Program-made: the position numbers and the translations under genes
DNA from: Rhodospirillales bacterium
GTDB taxonomy: Bacteria; Pseudomonadota; Alphaproteobacteria; CACIAM-22H2
DNA length: 57,055 nucleotides
Reading direction: 5' to 3'
NCBI GenBank assembly: GCA_947445225.1
Contig: CANFCX010000003.1
Span: 1 to 57,055, forward strand
Shown: one piece after another, positions 48,625 to 57,055 of the stretch
How the letters are laid out: each line of letters begins with the position of its first letter
Numbering within the stretch: the stretch's first letter is position 1
The notes under the pieces: generated by a model
The model's database searches: none
Told to the model about the DNA's origin: nothing
The model's input: only the letters and a program-made list of their open reading frames with translations

Positions 48625-48668
48625 AATATCAGTTTGGCCGGCCAAACTGATATTTTGACAGCCTCGAT
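48611..48668. repeat. perfect 58-bp palindrome (29-bp arms, no spacer)
   Basis: ATCGAGGCTGTCAAAATATCAGTTTGGCC|GGCCAAACTGATATTTTGACAGCCTCGAT. Confidence 0.97.
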
Positions 48669-48731
48669 AAGCCTGGCCCCTTTCCGTTCGATCCGGGGTG
48701 CTTTATACCAAGGCAGCAAGAGCCCAAAGCC

Positions 48732-49154
48732 ATGAACGACCATCGCCGTTATGCCCGCGCGATCGAGCTGCTCCGAGCAGCGAAATTGCGCCCCACACGC
48801 CAGCGGATGGCGCTCGCCCGCCTGCTTTTTGCCACCGGCCACCGGCATGTCACCGCCGAGACCCTTCATGACGAGGCGCTGGCGGCGCATGTTCGGGTTT
48901 CCCTGGCCACGGTCTACAACGCGCTGCATCGGTTCACGGCCGCGGGGCTGCTGCGCGAGGTGGTCGTCGACGGCCAGCGATCCTGTTTCGATACCAACAC
49001 CACCGATCATCAGCATTTCTTCATCGAGGAAGAGGGGCAGCTTCAAGACATTCCGGCCGCCAGCGTGCAGATCACCGGATTGCCCGCACCGCCGCCGGGA
49101 ACCAGCATCCGGCGCGTCGATGTCATCGTCCGCGTGGCAAAAGTATCGGGCTAG
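48732..49154 (+). CDS. irr: Fur-family iron response regulator Irr
   Basis: RPTRQRMALARLLFATGHRHVTAETLHDEALAAHVRVSLATVYNALHRFTAAGLLREVVVDGQRSCFDTNTTDHQHFFIEE. Confidence 0.9.
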   Translation: MNDHRRYARAIELLRAAKLRPTRQRMALARLLFATGHRHVTAETLHDEALAAHVRVSLATVYNALHRFTAAGLLREVVVDGQRSCFDTNTTDHQHFFIEEEGQLQDIPAASVQITGLPAPPPGTSIRRVDVIVRVAKVSG

Positions 49155-49186
49155 TTGTTGGCCCAATCGAGTGACAGCCAGTAAAT

Positions 49187-49201
49187 TAGAATCGTTCTAA
49201 A
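49187..49201. promoter_or_regulatory. candidate Irr binding site (ICE box)
   Basis: TTAGAA-TCG-TTCTAA, matching the core of the TTTAGAANNNTTCTAAA-type ICE motif, just upstream of a TTGACA -35 and the rubrerythrin gene. Confidence 0.75.
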
Positions 49202-49205
49202 ATAT

Positions 49206-49234
49206 TGACAGCGTTGGGCGGCGCTGCCATATGA
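49206..49234 (+). promoter_or_regulatory. candidate promoter of rubrerythrin gene
   Basis: TTGACA (49206-49211)-N17-CATATG (49229-49234); -10 is weak. Confidence 0.45.
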
Positions 49235-49315
49235 AACGGTGACGGAATTCGCGGCCTCGGCCGCGGATTTCGGAAAGATTGTCGTCCACCAACACGTCCG
49301 CTGAAAAGGTGCATC

Positions 49316-49735
49316 ATGGCCAATTTGAAGGGCTCCAAGACCGAGCAAAATCTGAAAGACGCCTTCTCCGGCGAATCGCAAGCCAATCGACGGTATCTCT
49401 ATTTCGCGCAAAAGGCCGATGTCGAAGGCTACAACGATGTTTCGGCGGTTTTTCGGTCGACGGCCGAGGGCGAAACCGGACACGCCCACGGCCACCTTGA
49501 ATTTCTCGAGGCCGTTGGGGATCCCGCGACGGGGTTGCCCATTGGCGACACCTCGAAGAACCTGAAAGCGGCGATCGCGGGCGAAACCCATGAGTACACC
49601 GACATGTACCCGGGTATGGCCAAGGTCGCCCGCCAGGAAGGCTTCGGCGAGATCGCCGATTGGTTCGAGACTCTGGCGAAAGCTGAACGGTCTCATGCCG
49701 GCCGGTTCCAAAGGGCTCTCGATACTTTGACCTAA
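49316..49735 (+). CDS. rubrerythrin-family protein
   Basis: [60 protein letters not shown]; diiron ExxH motifs; no C-terminal rubredoxin domain. Confidence 0.93.
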   Translation: MANLKGSKTEQNLKDAFSGESQANRRYLYFAQKADVEGYNDVSAVFRSTAEGETGHAHGHLEFLEAVGDPATGLPIGDTSKNLKAAIAGETHEYTDMYPGMAKVARQEGFGEIADWFETLAKAERSHAGRFQRALDTLT

Positions 49736-49746
49736 GAGCCTTCTCG

Positions 49747-49777
49747 GCCCTGCCGCAGCCTCGTGCTGCGGCGGGGC
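49747..49777 (+). other. stable hairpin between rubrerythrin and Fe-S protein genes
   Basis: GCCCTGCCGCAGC-ctcgt-GCTGCGGCGGGGC, 13-bp stem with one U-G wobble; no U-tract. Confidence 0.55.
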
Positions 49778-49787
49778 TACAACCGGA

Positions 49788-51185
49788 ATGCGGCCGATTT
49801 CCGATCGAACGCGGCCCTGGGGATGGAGTACAATCTTGCGCGAAGGTAGCCTCGAAGCGCCAACTCGCCATCCGGTCGCGTGGAACGACCCGGCTTTCAC
49901 CGACCCGGCCGCCATCGACGCCGAATTGAGGCGGATTTTCGACATCTGCCACGGCTGCCGCCGCTGTTTCAATCTGTGCGACAGCTTTCCCCGGCTGTTC
50001 GACTTGGTCGACAACGCACCGACCGGGGAACTCGATTCGGTCGACAGCAAGGATTTCAAGGGCGTCGTTGACGCCTGCACGCTGTGCGACATGTGTTTCA
50101 TGACGAAATGCCCCTATGTTCCGCCGCACGCCTTCAACCTCGATTTTCCGCATTTGATGCTGCGGTATCGCGTCGCCGAGGCGAAGGCCGGCATGAACAA
50201 CGTGGTCGAGGGGTTGCTGTCGGAGACCGACCGCAACGGCAAAATGGCGGGGATGGTCGCGCCGCTGGCCAATTGGGCGGGAAAGACCGGTAACCGCCTC
50301 ACCCGGCCGGCGATGGAAAAGGCCCTTGGTGTGCATCGCGACGCACACCTGCCGAAATTTCACGGAAAAAGCTTTTCGCGGCGGGCGCGCACCGAGGCGC
50401 CGCCACGCGCGGCGAACGCCCCGGCGTTGGCGCGCAAGGCCGCGCTTTATGCGACCTGTTTCGTGAACTACAACAACCCCGATATCGGCATGGCGGCGCT
50501 CGGCGTTCTGGCCAAGAACGGCGTCGACGCCAAAGTCGTTTATCCCCGTTGCTGCGGCATGCCACAGCTCGAACGCGGGGAAATCGAGCGGGTCGCCGAA
50601 GCCGCGCGGGCGGTTGCGCGAGATCTGGCGCCGGTTCTCGATGACGGTTACGACATCGTCGCCCTCATGCCGTCCTGCGCGCTGATGATGAAATTCGAAT
50701 GGCCGTTGATCGTGCCCGACGATCCCGCGGTCAAGCGCCTCGCCAAGGCGACTTTCGACATCAGCGAATACGTCGTGGACATCGCCCGCAAGGAGGGCAT
50801 GGCCCCTGGAATGCAGCCGCTTCCCGGTGGCGTGACGCTTCATCTGGCCTGCCATTCGCGCGCCCAAAACATGGGTCCGAAGGCGGCGGAGATGCTCCGT
50901 CTCATCCCGGGCGCCGATGTCGCCGTGATCGAGCGATGCTCCGGTCACGGCGGTTCCTGGGGGGTCATGAAGGAGAATTTCGAGGTGGCGCTGAAGGTTG
51001 GCCGGCCGGTCGTTAAACAGGCGATCGCCAACGCCAAGGCGCATCTGGCGTCGGAATGTCCGTTGGCCGGCGCTCATATCGTCCAGGGAATGCAGCGCAG
51101 CGATGGCGACAAGGCGCCCGCGGCCGCCGTCCATCCCATCCAATTGCTGGCCCGGGCCTACGGCCTGGACGGCGCCGCCTCCTAA
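49788..51185 (+). CDS. CCG-domain Fe-S oxidoreductase (GlpC/HdrD-like)
   Basis: CHGCRRCFNLC and CTLCDMCFMTKCP ferredoxin-like clusters, two Cys-rich CCG-type regions (CCGMPQLERG; CSGHGGSWG); start may be TTG 49836. Confidence 0.88.
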   Translation: MRPISDRTRPWGWSTILREGSLEAPTRHPVAWNDPAFTDPAAIDAELRRIFDICHGCRRCFNLCDSFPRLFDLVDNAPTGELDSVDSKDFKGVVDACTLCDMCFMTKCPYVPPHAFNLDFPHLMLRYRVAEAKAGMNNVVEGLLSETDRNGKMAGMVAPLANWAGKTGNRLTRPAMEKALGVHRDAHLPKFHGKSFSRRARTEAPPRAANAPALARKAALYATCFVNYNNPDIGMAALGVLAKNGVDAKVVYPRCCGMPQLERGEIERVAEAARAVARDLAPVLDDGYDIVALMPSCALMMKFEWPLIVPDDPAVKRLAKATFDISEYVVDIARKEGMAPGMQPLPGGVTLHLACHSRAQNMGPKAAEMLRLIPGADVAVIERCSGHGGSWGVMKENFEVALKVGRPVVKQAIANAKAHLASECPLAGAHIVQGMQRSDGDKAPAAAVHPIQLLARAYGLDGAAS

Positions 51186-51205
51186 TCGGGGCGAAGGGTT
51201 GCGCC

Positions 51206-51808
51206 ATGAGCCAGAGACGCCAGGTGACCGCGGCCGAAATCCTGCCGCTTGAGGACTACAACCGAAAACGCCCGGCAAAACGGCGGGAGATGGTGGTTCT
51301 CAAGGCGAGGCGGCGCATGGAAGTCGGCCCGTTCGCCATGTTCAATTTCGAGAACTACGACACGATGTGGTACCAAATTCACGAGATGCTGGCGATCGAG
51401 AAGGGCGCCGAGGCGCAGCTCAAAGAGGAGCTGGCCGCCTATAACCCCTTGATTCCGAACGGTCGCGAACTCGTCGCCACGGTCATGTTCGAAATCGAGG
51501 ACCCAGTTCGGCGGGGCCGGGTTCTCGCCCAACTCGGCGGCGTCGAGCATTCGGCCTTTCTAACCGTAGGCGGCGACCGTATCGTGGGACAAAGCGAAGA
51601 CGACTCGGAGCGAACGCGCGCCGATGGCAAGGCCTCGGCGGTGCAATTCGTGCATTTCCCATTTTCGCCGGCTCAGATCGAAGTTTTCCGGAGATCCGGG
51701 GCGCAAATCGTTCTTGGCTTCGATCATCCCAACTATCGCCATATGGCGGTGATGCCCGACGACGTCCGCCGGGAATTGGCCGCGGATTTCGAGGCGCCAC
51801 CTGCTTAA
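51206..51808 (+). CDS. DUF3501 family protein
   Basis: RREMVVLKARRRMEVGPFAMFNFENYDTMWYQIHEMLAIEKG...YNPLIPNGRELVATVMFEIEDP. Confidence 0.9.
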   Translation: MSQRRQVTAAEILPLEDYNRKRPAKRREMVVLKARRRMEVGPFAMFNFENYDTMWYQIHEMLAIEKGAEAQLKEELAAYNPLIPNGRELVATVMFEIEDPVRRGRVLAQLGGVEHSAFLTVGGDRIVGQSEDDSERTRADGKASAVQFVHFPFSPAQIEVFRRSGAQIVLGFDHPNYRHMAVMPDDVRRELAADFEAPPA

Positions 51809-51927
51809 GTTAGATGGCCGCAGCAACGGTTCGCATCGCCCGGCGATCCGTGTATAGATTGGGGACGCGTTTGGACGGCGCGCGGCGCGCGCGGTCCATC
51901 TCGAGGTTCGGCCAATACACGCGCGGC

Positions 51928-51957
51928 TGATCCGAACAACGGCCGGCCATCGTATGA
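51928..51957 (+). promoter_or_regulatory. candidate ECF sigma promoter TGATCC-N19-TATGA
   Basis: TGATCCG...CGTATGACA, same end-motifs as upstream of the window's ECF sigma gene. Confidence 0.4.
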
Positions 51958-52003
51958 CAATAACCAAACAGCGCGTGGAGCAAAGAGTAGCAGGGGGACG
52001 ACG

Positions 52004-52828
52004 ATGAGCTTCAAGCTCAAATTCTGGGGTGTGCGCGGGAGTATTGCTTGTCCGTCGCCGAGGCATATCGCCTTTGGTGGCAACACCAGCTGCATCGAGG
52101 TCACATGCGGTAGCCATCGCATCATCCTCGACGCCGGGACGGGCATCCGCGGTCTCGGTCATTGGCTGCTCAAGAAGAACATCAATCGCGCCACCATTTT
52201 GTTGACGCACACGCATTGGGATCACATCAACGGGTTTCCCTTCTTCTCGCCCGCCTATCACCCCAACCACGAGTTCCGGCTCATGGCCGGCCAACTTTCG
52301 GACAAGGGCGGCATCAAGAACATCCTGGCTGGCCAAATGGCCACGCCGACATTCCCGGTGCCGATCGAGACAATGCGGGCAAAGATCGCGTTCGAGGATT
52401 TTCGCGCCGGCGACACCTTTACAGTCGAGAACGGGGTTACCATCAAGACCGCCCCGCTCAATCATCCCGACGGCGCCACCGGATACCGGATCGAATATCG
52501 GGGCAAGTCGCTGTGTTATGTCACCGACACCGAACATGTGCCCGGCAGGCTCGACCAAAACATCCTGGCCCTGATCGAAGGCGCCGAATACGTGATCTAT
52601 GATTCCACCTACACCGATGCCGAGTTCAAGAACAAGGTCGGTTGGGGCCATTCCACCTGGGAAGAAGGCGTCCGCCTCTGCCAGGCCGCCAATGCGAAAT
52701 CCTTGGTCATCTTCCATCACGATCCCGACCACGAGGATCTGTTCATGGAAGAATTGGAGGCCAAGGCGCGCATCACCTGGTCGCAGACCATCGTCGCCCG
52801 CGAACATATGCGGCTGATGATCGCCTAA
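52004..52828 (+). CDS. MBL-fold metallo-hydrolase
   Basis: FWGVRGSIACPSPRHIAFGGNTSCIEV...LTHTHWDHINGFPFF. Confidence 0.9.
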   Translation: MSFKLKFWGVRGSIACPSPRHIAFGGNTSCIEVTCGSHRIILDAGTGIRGLGHWLLKKNINRATILLTHTHWDHINGFPFFSPAYHPNHEFRLMAGQLSDKGGIKNILAGQMATPTFPVPIETMRAKIAFEDFRAGDTFTVENGVTIKTAPLNHPDGATGYRIEYRGKSLCYVTDTEHVPGRLDQNILALIEGAEYVIYDSTYTDAEFKNKVGWGHSTWEEGVRLCQAANAKSLVIFHHDPDHEDLFMEELEAKARITWSQTIVAREHMRLMIA

Positions 52829-52841
52829 AGGTCCCGGCCGG

Positions 52842-53384
52842 CTATTTGGCGGTTTCGTCCGGCGTCGGGCCCCAGATATCGGTTCGTTTGAGCCATCCGA
52901 CCAGGCCGGCGACTTCGATTCGGCACCATTGGACCTCGCATGCGCGCATGGTCCCGATGACACCGGGCTCGATGCGGGCGAGGATGACGGAGTCCTCGGC
53001 GGGTTTGCGATACAGTACCCGGACCTCCCCAGTGACGAGCACGTTGCGGGCGGTGGAGAGCATGCTTTGATGCACCCAGCCTTCGGTGCCCTGCCAATCC
53101 CTGATTTTCCGCCAGTTTTCGAATTGGGCGACGACCTCGACCGGCAATTGCCGCCGGCGGTAAACCCAATCAACCGGGTAACGCACGCCCGGCCCTGTGC
53201 GCAGATTTACTTCGTCGGCGCGGAGGCTGGCAAAACGCGGCGGGGCCGGATCGGCGGCCTGAGACAATGCCGGGATCAGAACCGCGGCGACAACAACCGC
53301 CAGAATGGCCAGCCGCCTCCAAACCGGGGAAGCGGCTGGACATTCCAAGATGCGCTTGCTATGGACCGCGCGGGAGCGTGCCAT
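52842..53384 (-). CDS. SH3-domain (bacterial SH3 type) periplasmic protein
   Basis: Signal peptide; LRADEVNLRTGPGVRYPVDWVYRRRQLPVEVVAQFENWRKIRDWQGTEGWVHQSML. Confidence 0.88.
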   Translation of the reverse strand: MARSRAVHSKRILECPAASPVWRRLAILAVVVAAVLIPALSQAADPAPPRFASLRADEVNLRTGPGVRYPVDWVYRRRQLPVEVVAQFENWRKIRDWQGTEGWVHQSMLSTARNVLVTGEVRVLYRKPAEDSVILARIEPGVIGTMRACEVQWCRIEVAGLVGWLKRTDIWGPTPDETAK

Positions 53385-54369
53385 GACTTCTAGAAAACCC
53401 CTCGTCTTCGTCACCCGGAAATTGCCCGACGTCATCGAGACCCGGATGATGGAGCTATTTCAGACACGGCTCAACCTCGACGATCATCCCATGGGGCAGG
53501 CGGAGCTGATCGAAGCCGCCAAGACCGCGCATGTTCTCGTTCCCACCGTTACCGACCGCATCGATTCGGGTGTGTTGTCCCAGGCCGGCCCCGATCTGCG
53601 CCTGATTGCCTCGTTCGGCACCGGCGTCGACCATATCGACCTTGCCACCGCGCGCAGTCGCGGCATCACCGTCACCAACACGCCGGGCGTGTTGACCGAG
53701 GACACGGCCGATATGACGATGGCCTTGATCCTCGCCGTTCCGCGGCGGTTGACCGAAGGCGAAAGGCTGGTGCGCGCGGGTGGGTGGAGCGGCTGGAGCC
53801 CCACTTTCATGCTCGGCAACCGAATTTGGGGCAAACGGCTGGGGATCATCGGCATGGGCCGGATCGGCACCGCCGTCGCCCGCCGGGCCCGCGGATTCGG
53901 TCTTTCGATCCATTACCACAACCGGCGCCGCGTCGACCCCGCGTTGGAGGCCGAACTCGAGGCCACATATTGGGAGAGTCTCGACCAGATGCTGGCCCAT
54001 ATGGACATCGTTTCGGTCAACTGCCCACACACGCCGGCGACCTATCATTTGCTCTCGGCCCGGCGGCTCAAACTTCTGCGTCCGCATGCCTATGTCGTCA
54101 ACACCGCGCGCGGCGAGGTCATCGACGAAAACGCCTTGGCCCGCATGCTCATCAGCCGGGAAATTCGCGGTGCGGGTCTGGACGTCTATGAAAACGAACC
54201 TTCGATCAACCCCAAGCTGCTCCAGCTCGAAAACGTCGTGCTGCTTCCCCATATGGGCTCCGCCACCATGGAAGGCCGCGTCGACATGGGAGAGAAGGTC
54301 ATTATCAACATCAAGACCTTCGTCGACGGCCATGCCCCGCCTGATCGCGTGATCGAAACGATGTTCTGA
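53383..54369 (+). CDS. D-isomer specific 2-hydroxyacid dehydrogenase (glyoxylate/hydroxypyruvate reductase-like)
   Basis: GTGVDHIDLATARSRGITVTNTPGVLTEDTADMTMALIL...GIIGMGRIGTAVARRA...NTARGEVIDE. Confidence 0.92.
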   Translation: MTSRKPLVFVTRKLPDVIETRMMELFQTRLNLDDHPMGQAELIEAAKTAHVLVPTVTDRIDSGVLSQAGPDLRLIASFGTGVDHIDLATARSRGITVTNTPGVLTEDTADMTMALILAVPRRLTEGERLVRAGGWSGWSPTFMLGNRIWGKRLGIIGMGRIGTAVARRARGFGLSIHYHNRRRVDPALEAELEATYWESLDQMLAHMDIVSVNCPHTPATYHLLSARRLKLLRPHAYVVNTARGEVIDENALARMLISREIRGAGLDVYENEPSINPKLLQLENVVLLPHMGSATMEGRVDMGEKVIINIKTFVDGHAPPDRVIETMF

Positions 54370-54378
54370 TCGGGCGCC

Positions 54379-54783
54379 CTACCACGGCATGAAGCAATCG
54401 TAGTTGCGCTGGGCGACGATCCGCCCCTGGCGAAATTCAAAGAACACGGCGAAATGGGCCTTCATCGTCGCTCCGGCCGGCAGGGTGCCCAGAGCCACGC
54501 GCAACGTGGCTTCCCAAAAGGCCTCGATCGCGACCTGGTCGCCATTGGCGACGGCGTTGCGGATGTCAAAACGTTGGTTGGCCACGATCTTCTGCCCGCG
54601 TTCCGCGGCATCGAGAATGGCGGCCAGATCGCGCCGCGCGCCTTGGGCCATGAGCCGGTTTGGAAATTCCTCCTGCACGACTTCGGGATCGTAGAATTTC
54701 GCGAGGTCCTCTCCGGTGGCACCCCGCTCGATAGCGCGAAGACATTCGCGTACGATTGCGATGGGGTCGCTCGACGTTTCCAT
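54379..54783 (-). CDS. SnoaL/NTF2-like protein
   Basis: IAIVRECLRAIERGATGEDLAKFYDPEVVQEEFPNRL...VAIEAFWEATL...AHFAVFFEFRQGRIVAQRNYDCF. Confidence 0.85.
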   Translation of the reverse strand: METSSDPIAIVRECLRAIERGATGEDLAKFYDPEVVQEEFPNRLMAQGARRDLAAILDAAERGQKIVANQRFDIRNAVANGDQVAIEAFWEATLRVALGTLPAGATMKAHFAVFFEFRQGRIVAQRNYDCFMPW

Positions 54784-54892
54784 TCTTGATGCCTCACTTG
54801 TCTGTTCGGGCGGATCGGTTGGATGGCGGCTGGGGTAAGGCTCATACGAAGACCGGCGGGCAATGGGCGCGCGGTCGATCCGGGGCGGCGCG

Positions 54893-55927
54893 ATGATAGT
54901 TCTTGGCATTGAAACCAGTTGCGATGAAACGGCGGCGGCCATCGTAACCGGCGACCGCGCGGTGTTGTCCGATCTCGTGTTGTCGCAACTTGAAATCCAT
55001 CGGCCGTTCGGCGGCGTGGTTCCGGAGATCGCCGCGCGTGCTCATCTCGAACACCTCGATTCCCTGATTGGGCGCGCCGTCACCGCCGCCGGGGTGGGAT
55101 TTCACGACCTCGACGCCATCGCGGCGACGGCCGGCCCGGGGCTGATCGGCGGGCTCATTGTCGGCGTGACCATGGCCAAAGCGATTGCCTGTGTGCATGA
55201 TTTGCCTTTCATCGCGGTCAATCACCTGGAAGGACACGCGTTGAGCGCGAATTTGGCCGAGATCGTCAGCTTTCCCTATTTGCTGTTGCTTGTCTCCGGC
55301 GGCCATTGCCAGTTGCTGATCGTCGAGGATGTCGGCCGCTATCGGCGATTGGGCGGCACGCTCGACGATGCCATTGGCGAGGCATTCGACAAGACGGCGA
55401 AACTCCTGGGACTCAGTTATCCGGGCGGTCCGGCGGTGGAGCGGGCCGCCGCCCGCGGGGATGTCGGGCGGTTTACCTTGCCGCGCCCGATGGTCGGACG
55501 GCCGGGCTGCGATTTTTCCTTTTCCGGCTTGAAGACCGCCGTCGCCCGCGCGGTCGAAACTCTGCCCGCCGGCCCCTTGGCGGATCGAGACGTCGCCGAT
55601 CTTGCCGCCGGCTTTCAGGCCGCCGCGGCGGACGTCGTGGACGATCGCACGGCAAACGCCATCGCGGCTTTCAAGCGGAGTCACCCGTCCGGCGAATCCC
55701 TGGTCGTGGCCGGGGGCGTCGCCGCCAATCAGGTCCTGCGCACGCGCCTGAAGGCATTAGCCGCCCGCAACGACCTCCGCTTCATCGCGCCGCCGCCGCG
55801 CCTTTGCACCGACAATGCCGCCATGATCGCGTGGGTCGGGATTGAACGGCTGCGGCGCGGCCTTGTCGATGGGATGGACTTCGCGGCGCGACCGCGGTGG
55901 CCACTCGAATCGATGGGGGCGCCATGA
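54893..55927 (+). CDS. tsaD: tRNA N6-adenosine threonylcarbamoyltransferase
   Basis: [65 protein letters not shown]. Confidence 0.97.
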   Translation: MIVLGIETSCDETAAAIVTGDRAVLSDLVLSQLEIHRPFGGVVPEIAARAHLEHLDSLIGRAVTAAGVGFHDLDAIAATAGPGLIGGLIVGVTMAKAIACVHDLPFIAVNHLEGHALSANLAEIVSFPYLLLLVSGGHCQLLIVEDVGRYRRLGGTLDDAIGEAFDKTAKLLGLSYPGGPAVERAAARGDVGRFTLPRPMVGRPGCDFSFSGLKTAVARAVETLPAGPLADRDVADLAAGFQAAAADVVDDRTANAIAAFKRSHPSGESLVVAGGVAANQVLRTRLKALAARNDLRFIAPPPRLCTDNAAMIAWVGIERLRRGLVDGMDFAARPRWPLESMGAP

Positions 55928-55952
55928 TGGGCTCGTTCCGGCGGTCCCGGCC

Positions 55953-56957
55953 ATGAAACATGTCGGGATCATCGGCGCCGGCGCTTGGGGCACCGCGCTG
56001 GCCCTCGTCGCCAGCCGCGCCGGCCGTTCCACTCTGGTCTGGGCGTTGGAGCCCGAAGTGGCGGCCGACATCAACACCAACCATAGGAACGAGGCGTTGC
56101 TTCCCGGCATCGAACTCGATCCGTCCATCCGCGCGACCGGTGATTTGGCCGCCGCCGCCGCCGCCGACATCGTGTTGTTGACGGTGCCGGCTCAATTCAT
56201 GCGCGGGGTCGTTGCCAAATTGGCGCCAGATCTGCGGGCCGGCGCGCCGGTAGTGATCTGCGCCAAGGGCATCGAAATCGAGACCGGTGCGTTGATGAGC
56301 GAGGTTGTCGCGTCGTCCTTGCCGCGCGCCCCGTACGCGGTTCTCTCCGGGCCGACCTTCGCCGACGAAATCGCGCGCGGTTTGCCGGCCGCGGCGACGC
56401 TGGCCTGTACCGACACGGTTCTTGGCCGGCGGATCGTGGAGGCGATTGGCGGGTCGTTCTTCCGGCCCTATCTGGCCGACGATCCGATCGGGGCGCAGGT
56501 TGGCGGCGCGGTGAAGAACACCATCGCCATCGGCTGCGGGATCGTGACGGGAAGACAGTTAGGGCACAGCGCGCGCGCCGCGCTCATCACGCGCGGCTTG
56601 GCCGAAATGGCCCGTCTGGCGGTCGCGTGCGGCGGCCGCGCGGAGACCATGATGGGGTTGTCCGGGATCGGCGATCTGACGTTGACCTGCAATGCCGAGA
56701 AATCGCGGAACTATGCCCTCGGCGTCGCCCTGGGCGGGGGGGCGCGGCTCGCCGACATACTCGCCGGACGGCGGTCGGTCGTCGAGGGAGTCTATACCGC
56801 AACCGCGGTGACAAGACTGGCGAACCGGCTGGGGGTCGACGTCCCGATCTGCGAGGCGGTGAACGCCATTTTACATGGCGGGGCGGACATCGGTGCGTCG
56901 ATCGAGGCCCTGCTGGCCCGGCCCTTCCGCAGCGAAGGTTTGGGTGTCCTGGCCTGA
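55953..56957 (+). CDS. gpsA: NAD(P)-dependent glycerol-3-phosphate dehydrogenase
   Basis: VGIIGAGAWGTALALVASRAG, VICAKGIE, LSGPTFADEIARGLPAA, GGAVKNTIAIGCGI. Confidence 0.97.
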   Translation: MKHVGIIGAGAWGTALALVASRAGRSTLVWALEPEVAADINTNHRNEALLPGIELDPSIRATGDLAAAAAADIVLLTVPAQFMRGVVAKLAPDLRAGAPVVICAKGIEIETGALMSEVVASSLPRAPYAVLSGPTFADEIARGLPAAATLACTDTVLGRRIVEAIGGSFFRPYLADDPIGAQVGGAVKNTIAIGCGIVTGRQLGHSARAALITRGLAEMARLAVACGGRAETMMGLSGIGDLTLTCNAEKSRNYALGVALGGGARLADILAGRRSVVEGVYTATAVTRLANRLGVDVPICEAVNAILHGGADIGASIEALLARPFRSEGLGVLA

Positions 56958-57055
56958 ACGCGGTCCGGTCGAGGGCCGGCCCGGTTACGGCGTCGCTTGG
57001 CGGCACCGCCGGCTTGCTTTAGCCTCCGGCCAAAGGCGGAGGACGCGATGGATTA

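Noticed and set aside
49314-51278. 654-aa minus-strand ORF
   Set aside because: Antisense to rubrerythrin and the CCG Fe-S protein, both with strong motifs.
1-57055. tRNA, rRNA, CRISPR arrays, IS elements, prophage genes
   Set aside because: None recognised by eye in intergenic regions or translations; a tRNAscan-SE/Infernal run would be needed to exclude small RNAs.

Overview
This 57 kb, high-GC window reads as ordinary alphaproteobacterial chromosome (Rhodospirillales-like by gene content, an inference). It is densely packed with intact, mostly operonic genes. I saw no IS element, prophage, CRISPR array, rRNA or tRNA. Left to right it carries: argG (partial), rlmN, IalB-like, an ECF sigma/ChrR anti-sigma pair, asparaginase, acetoacetyl-CoA synthetase, an EamA transporter, a UDG-family protein, an ABC exporter, LMW-PTP + fructosamine kinase, tesA, a YbbA/YbbP-like ABC system, Bax inhibitor-1, a GT2/LABN/GT39 envelope glycosylation operon, a GAF + HD-GYP protein, a DnaQ-like exonuclease / DUF294-CBS / DUF4212 / Na+:solute symporter locus, coaBC, dut, Rrf2-cysK-moeB, hemC-hemD-mitofilin-hemY followed by two TPR-glycosyltransferase paralogs and a CHASE2 cyclase, tolC, irr, rubrerythrin / CCG Fe-S protein / DUF3501, an MBL-fold hydrolase, a 2-hydroxyacid dehydrogenase, tsaD and gpsA. 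The most interesting signals are non-coding: (i) an Irr-type ICE box (TTAGAATCGTTCTAA) at a candidate promoter of the rubrerythrin/Fe-S/DUF3501 cluster, directly beside irr; (ii) a perfect 58-bp palindrome between divergent tolC and irr; (iii) a shared TGATCCG...CGTATGACA promoter-like motif upstream of the ECF sigma gene and of a distant MBL-fold gene; (iv) potential RNA structures ahead of the HD-GYP gene; and (v) two adjacent cloverleaf-like repeats between argG and rlmN. All functional names come from reading the translations. No database search was run.
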